Shown: piece by piece, positions 53,192-55,538 of the stretch | Numbering within the stretch: position 1 is the stretch's first letter | Layout of the letters: every line of letters starts with the position of its first letter | NCBI GenBank assembly: GCA_002385665.1 | Contig: DGDX01000122.1 | Span: forward strand, 2,346 to 57,883 | Origin: Firmicutes bacterium UBA3941 | GTDB lineage: Bacteria; Bacillota; Clostridia; Caldicoprobacterales; UBA3941 | Reading direction: 5' to 3' | Length of the DNA stretch: 55,538 bases | Program-made: the position numbers and the translations under genes | The notes under the pieces: model-generated | Told to the model about the DNA's origin: nothing | The model's database searches: none | What the model saw: only the letters and a program-made list of their open reading frames with translations

Positions 53192-53823
53192 AACTTTATG
53201 AATCCCCTATCCATTAAGAATGCCCTCACCGGTGATGCCTCTACCCCAGGAATATTAAGGGGAGCTGCGATCAGTATATATTTGCCCTCTACAACTTCTT
53301 TTAGTCGTAAACCTTCTAGGATCATTATGCTGTTTCCCAAAAGGGTTTTATGGGTTTCATGACCGGGTTGGCTACGTTCTATCCCTAAACTGTCTATACC
53401 TACACCTATGATACCTGTTTCCAGCAAATACTCTGCCCCGGTCTTCTCCAGGTAGATAAAATCCGTATTAAAATCTTCTTCGAAGGAATTTTGGGTCTTA
53501 AGAAGTACGAACTCCCCGTTTAATATCTCCTTTTTTATCAGATCCTCTTTGGTAATACCATCTTTTATATGGGTAAAATCCAATACCGTACAGGGCGACA
53601 CCCAACGTTCTTTGGGATATACGGTAAGGTCCCCTCCACCCTCAATCATATGAAGCGGGGCATCGATATGAGTTCCAGTATGCATATCTATAGATAGCCT
53701 GCTCTCATAAACACTTCCGCTGCCAAAGTCCCGAACTACTTGAATGCCAGGCCGCTTTTCATCCCTATTTTTATATACCGGCATATCCGTTTGGATTGGC
53801 ATCGATATATCAATAATAGTCAC
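53188..53823 (-). CDS. Cyclase family protein (kynurenine formamidase-like metal hydrolase)
   Basis: The approximately 211-residue product carries the metal-binding signature HTGTHIDAPLH near residue 50 and a C-terminal GVEASPVRA segment, as in the cyclase/KynB family of Mn2+- or Zn2+-dependent hydrolases. GTG 53823 has GGAGGG six bases upstream; an ATG at 53829 lies too close to that site. Either start falls inside the end of zwf in another frame, so the genes are coupled. Substrate is unknown; no tryptophan-degradation genes are near. Confidence 0.88.
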   Translation of the reverse strand: MTIIDISMPIQTDMPVYKNRDEKRPGIQVVRDFGSGSVYESRLSIDMHTGTHIDAPLHMIEGGGDLTVYPKERWVSPCTVLDFTHIKDGITKEDLIKKEILNGEFVLLKTQNSFEEDFNTDFIYLEKTGAEYLLETGIIGVGIDSLGIERSQPGHETHKTLLGNSIMILEGLRLKEVVEGKYILIAAPLNIPGVEASPVRAFLMDRGFIKL

Positions 53824-55309
53824 AGACATCCCTCCATATTCTTCCGTCTCTTTCTATTAGCTCTCTTGCTTCATCCGGGCCCCAACTCCCTGCGCTGTAA
53901 TTGGGGAAACTCGGCGGAACTTTATCCCAGGCTTCTGCTATGCTATCGATGAATCTCCAGGAGTGCTCAACCTCATCCCACCTTGTAAAAAGGGTGGAAT
54001 CACCCCTTAAGACATCATAGAGCAGCCTTTCATAAGCGTCTGCCGAAACCGAATCAATGGCACAATTCTGGCAAAAATCCATTGCCACCGGAATAATTTC
54101 ACTGCGCGCCCCCGGTTTTTTTGCATTGAACTGTAGAAAGGCACCCTCCCTGGGTTGTATTTTTATCACCAGCAGGTTGGATTGAAGATTTTCAAATTCT
54201 TTGAAATATAAAACCTCCGGCGGTTTAGAAAACTCTATGGCTATCTCCGTTGTCTTGCAGGGAAGCCTTTTCCCAGTCCTTAGGTAAAAGGGTACCCCGG
54301 CCCATCTAATATTGTTAACCATTAACTTCATGCTCACATAAGTTTCCGTATTTGAATCTTGAGAAACCCTATCCTCCTGGCGGTACCCTATTGCTCTACT
54401 GCCGCTGTCCGGATCCACCCCTTCTCCATACTGGCCCCTGACAACGTTTCTGGCTACTTCCTCTGGCGCCATAGGTGATAGAGCCTTTAAGACCTTGACC
54501 TTTTCGTCCCGAATGGATTCGGTATCCAGGTTAACCGGTGGCTCCATGGCGGTTAACATGAGTAGTTGCAACATGTGGTTCTGCATCATATCTCTTAATG
54601 CCCCGGAACCCTCATAGTACCCGCCCCTGTTTTCAATCCCTATGGTTTCACAGGATGTTATCTGTATATGATCTATATGCTTATTGTTCCATAGGGGCTC
54701 AAAAAGGGTATTTGCAAAACGAATAACCATTATGTTTTGGAGCATCTCCTTGCCAAGATAATGATCGATCCTGTATATGTGTTCTTCATTAAAGACCCTT
54801 GTTATTTCCTCGTTGAGTCTGGCAGCCGATTCCAGATCCTTGCCAAAAGGTTTTTCTATCACAACCCTCTGCCAGGATTCCTTTCCGTTAGGTACCAGAC
54901 CGGCAGAATGAATCCTTTCAACTATGGGACCAAAGTGCTCCGGTGCAACAGCGAGATAAAAGACCCTGTTACCCCGGGTCCCATATCTTTCATCCAATTC
55001 ATTTAAAAATTCTCCCAGCCTTTCATACCCCTGGGAATCGTAGAAGTCCTTTTTATAGTAATAGAATCGAGTGAGTATCTTTTCCAATTTATCTATATCC
55101 TCGACCTTGTTTCTTGAGTGTTCCTTTATGGATTCCATAGCTTGGGAGCGAAACTCTTGGATAGACTTATCCCTCCTACCCACAGATACCAGAGCAAAGT
55201 TTTCCGGTAATAACCCAGAAAGGTATAAATTGTAGACAGCAGGATAAAGCTTTCTGTGAGCCAGATCACCCGTCCCTCCAAAAACTACTAGCAAAGCTTC
55301 TATTATCAT
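53810..55309 (-). CDS. zwf: Glucose-6-phosphate 1-dehydrogenase
   Basis: Zwf oxidises glucose-6-phosphate to 6-phosphogluconolactone with NAD(P)+, entering the oxidative pentose phosphate pathway. The dinucleotide motif GGTGDLAHRK (residues 11-20) and the active-site motif RIDHYLGKE (180-188) are intact, and EKPFGKD is present. At 499 residues it has full length. AGGAGG lies two bases ahead of ATG 55309, an unusually short spacing. It heads a three-gene overlapping unit with the cyclase and radical-SAM genes. Confidence 0.96.
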   Translation of the reverse strand: MIIEALLVVFGGTGDLAHRKLYPAVYNLYLSGLLPENFALVSVGRRDKSIQEFRSQAMESIKEHSRNKVEDIDKLEKILTRFYYYKKDFYDSQGYERLGEFLNELDERYGTRGNRVFYLAVAPEHFGPIVERIHSAGLVPNGKESWQRVVIEKPFGKDLESAARLNEEITRVFNEEHIYRIDHYLGKEMLQNIMVIRFANTLFEPLWNNKHIDHIQITSCETIGIENRGGYYEGSGALRDMMQNHMLQLLMLTAMEPPVNLDTESIRDEKVKVLKALSPMAPEEVARNVVRGQYGEGVDPDSGSRAIGYRQEDRVSQDSNTETYVSMKLMVNNIRWAGVPFYLRTGKRLPCKTTEIAIEFSKPPEVLYFKEFENLQSNLLVIKIQPREGAFLQFNAKKPGARSEIIPVAMDFCQNCAIDSVSADAYERLLYDVLRGDSTLFTRWDEVEHSWRFIDSIAEAWDKVPPSFPNYSAGSWGPDEARELIERDGRIWRDVCDYY

Positions 55310-55348
55310 CGCCTCCTAATGAAAAAGATCCAGTTTTGATCCGAAGTA

Positions 55349-55376
55349 AATATATATACCATTTGAGGCCTGTCAT
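55349..55376 (-). promoter_or_regulatory. Putative promoter of zwf
   Basis: On the minus strand ATGACA and TATATT are separated by 16 bases, 40 bases upstream of zwf. The remaining sequence to the right edge (55377-55538) shows no gene that I can support. Confidence 0.5.
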
Positions 55377-55538
55377 AAAACACATGCATTTATAGTATAT
55401 GCTAGTCTCATTTTTTAAAAGGGACCGATCTGTTAACTAATTGGGAAAATCATGGGAAACGATTTGCTTGAGACCATCAAACAATATTATGTTAACCCCT
55501 ACTAGAATATTTAAATAGTAGCTTATAGTCCTCCAAAT

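Overview
The window looks like a chromosomal segment of an anaerobic, low-GC, probably spore-forming member of the Clostridia. The signs are a complete six-gene Rnf (ferredoxin:NAD+ oxidoreductase) cluster, oxygen-sensitive radical-SAM enzymes, the Bacillus/Clostridium-type order tig-clpP-clpX-lonB-lonA-ysxC, a DivIVA-like protein, strong purine-rich ribosome binding sites and many classical Rho-independent terminators. I see no IS element, prophage, rRNA operon or CRISPR array. Most genes are on the minus strand. Only the lipoprotein and aldo/keto reductase pair, a CAP-domain gene, a beta-propeller-like gene, fabI and one tRNA are on plus.

Layout, left to right. 1-9 kb holds an edge-truncated membrane gene, an anSME-type radical-SAM enzyme, paired short chromate-type transporters, a DivIVA-like coiled coil, a patatin-like lipase, nicotinate phosphoribosyltransferase, three small conserved or unknown proteins and lgt. 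9-13.4 kb holds a YmfH/YmfF-like M16 peptidase pair, a plus-strand lipoprotein and an aldo/keto reductase. 13.5-20.2 kb is rnfC-rnfD-rnfG-rnfE-rnfA-rnfB, followed by a DNA methyltransferase whose start overlaps the rnfB stop. 20.6-21.7 kb holds a TSUP transporter split in two and tRNA-Leu(GAG). 21.8-27.4 kb is polA-coaE-lytic transglycosylase-peptide-binding lipoprotein. 27.8-32 kb holds a secreted CAP protein, a SIMPL protein, a zinc-finger/DUF4349 membrane protein, a YdjM-like membrane protein and tRNA-Leu(CAA). 32.2-34.9 kb is a divergent pair of poorly characterised proteins. 34.8-43.4 kb is the protein quality-control block (ysxC, lonA, lonB, clpX, clpP, tig). 43.6-55.3 kb holds fabI, a GDT1-like transporter, a glycosyltransferase coupled to an alkaline-phosphatase-fold membrane protein, an EamA transporter, an LCP-family cell-wall ligase with an unusual C-terminal repeat region, a B12-type radical-SAM protein, a cyclase-family hydrolase and zwf.

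The genes are mostly core: energy conservation (Rnf), envelope building (Lgt, LCP, GT4, lytic transglycosylase, FabI), cofactor supply (PncB, CoaE, Zwf), DNA repair (PolA) and proteolysis (Lon, LonB, ClpXP). The points most worth a second look are a roughly 75-residue tandem-repeat insertion in RnfG just before its flavin site, DnaK-lid-like helical repeats on the LCP protein, a solitary DNA methyltransferase translationally coupled to rnfB with an internal rnf promoter, a TSUP permease split by an in-frame TAG followed at once by ATG, and a phosphatase-fold polytopic protein overlapping a glycosyltransferase gene. Functions are assigned from motifs and family knowledge read by eye; no database search was run.
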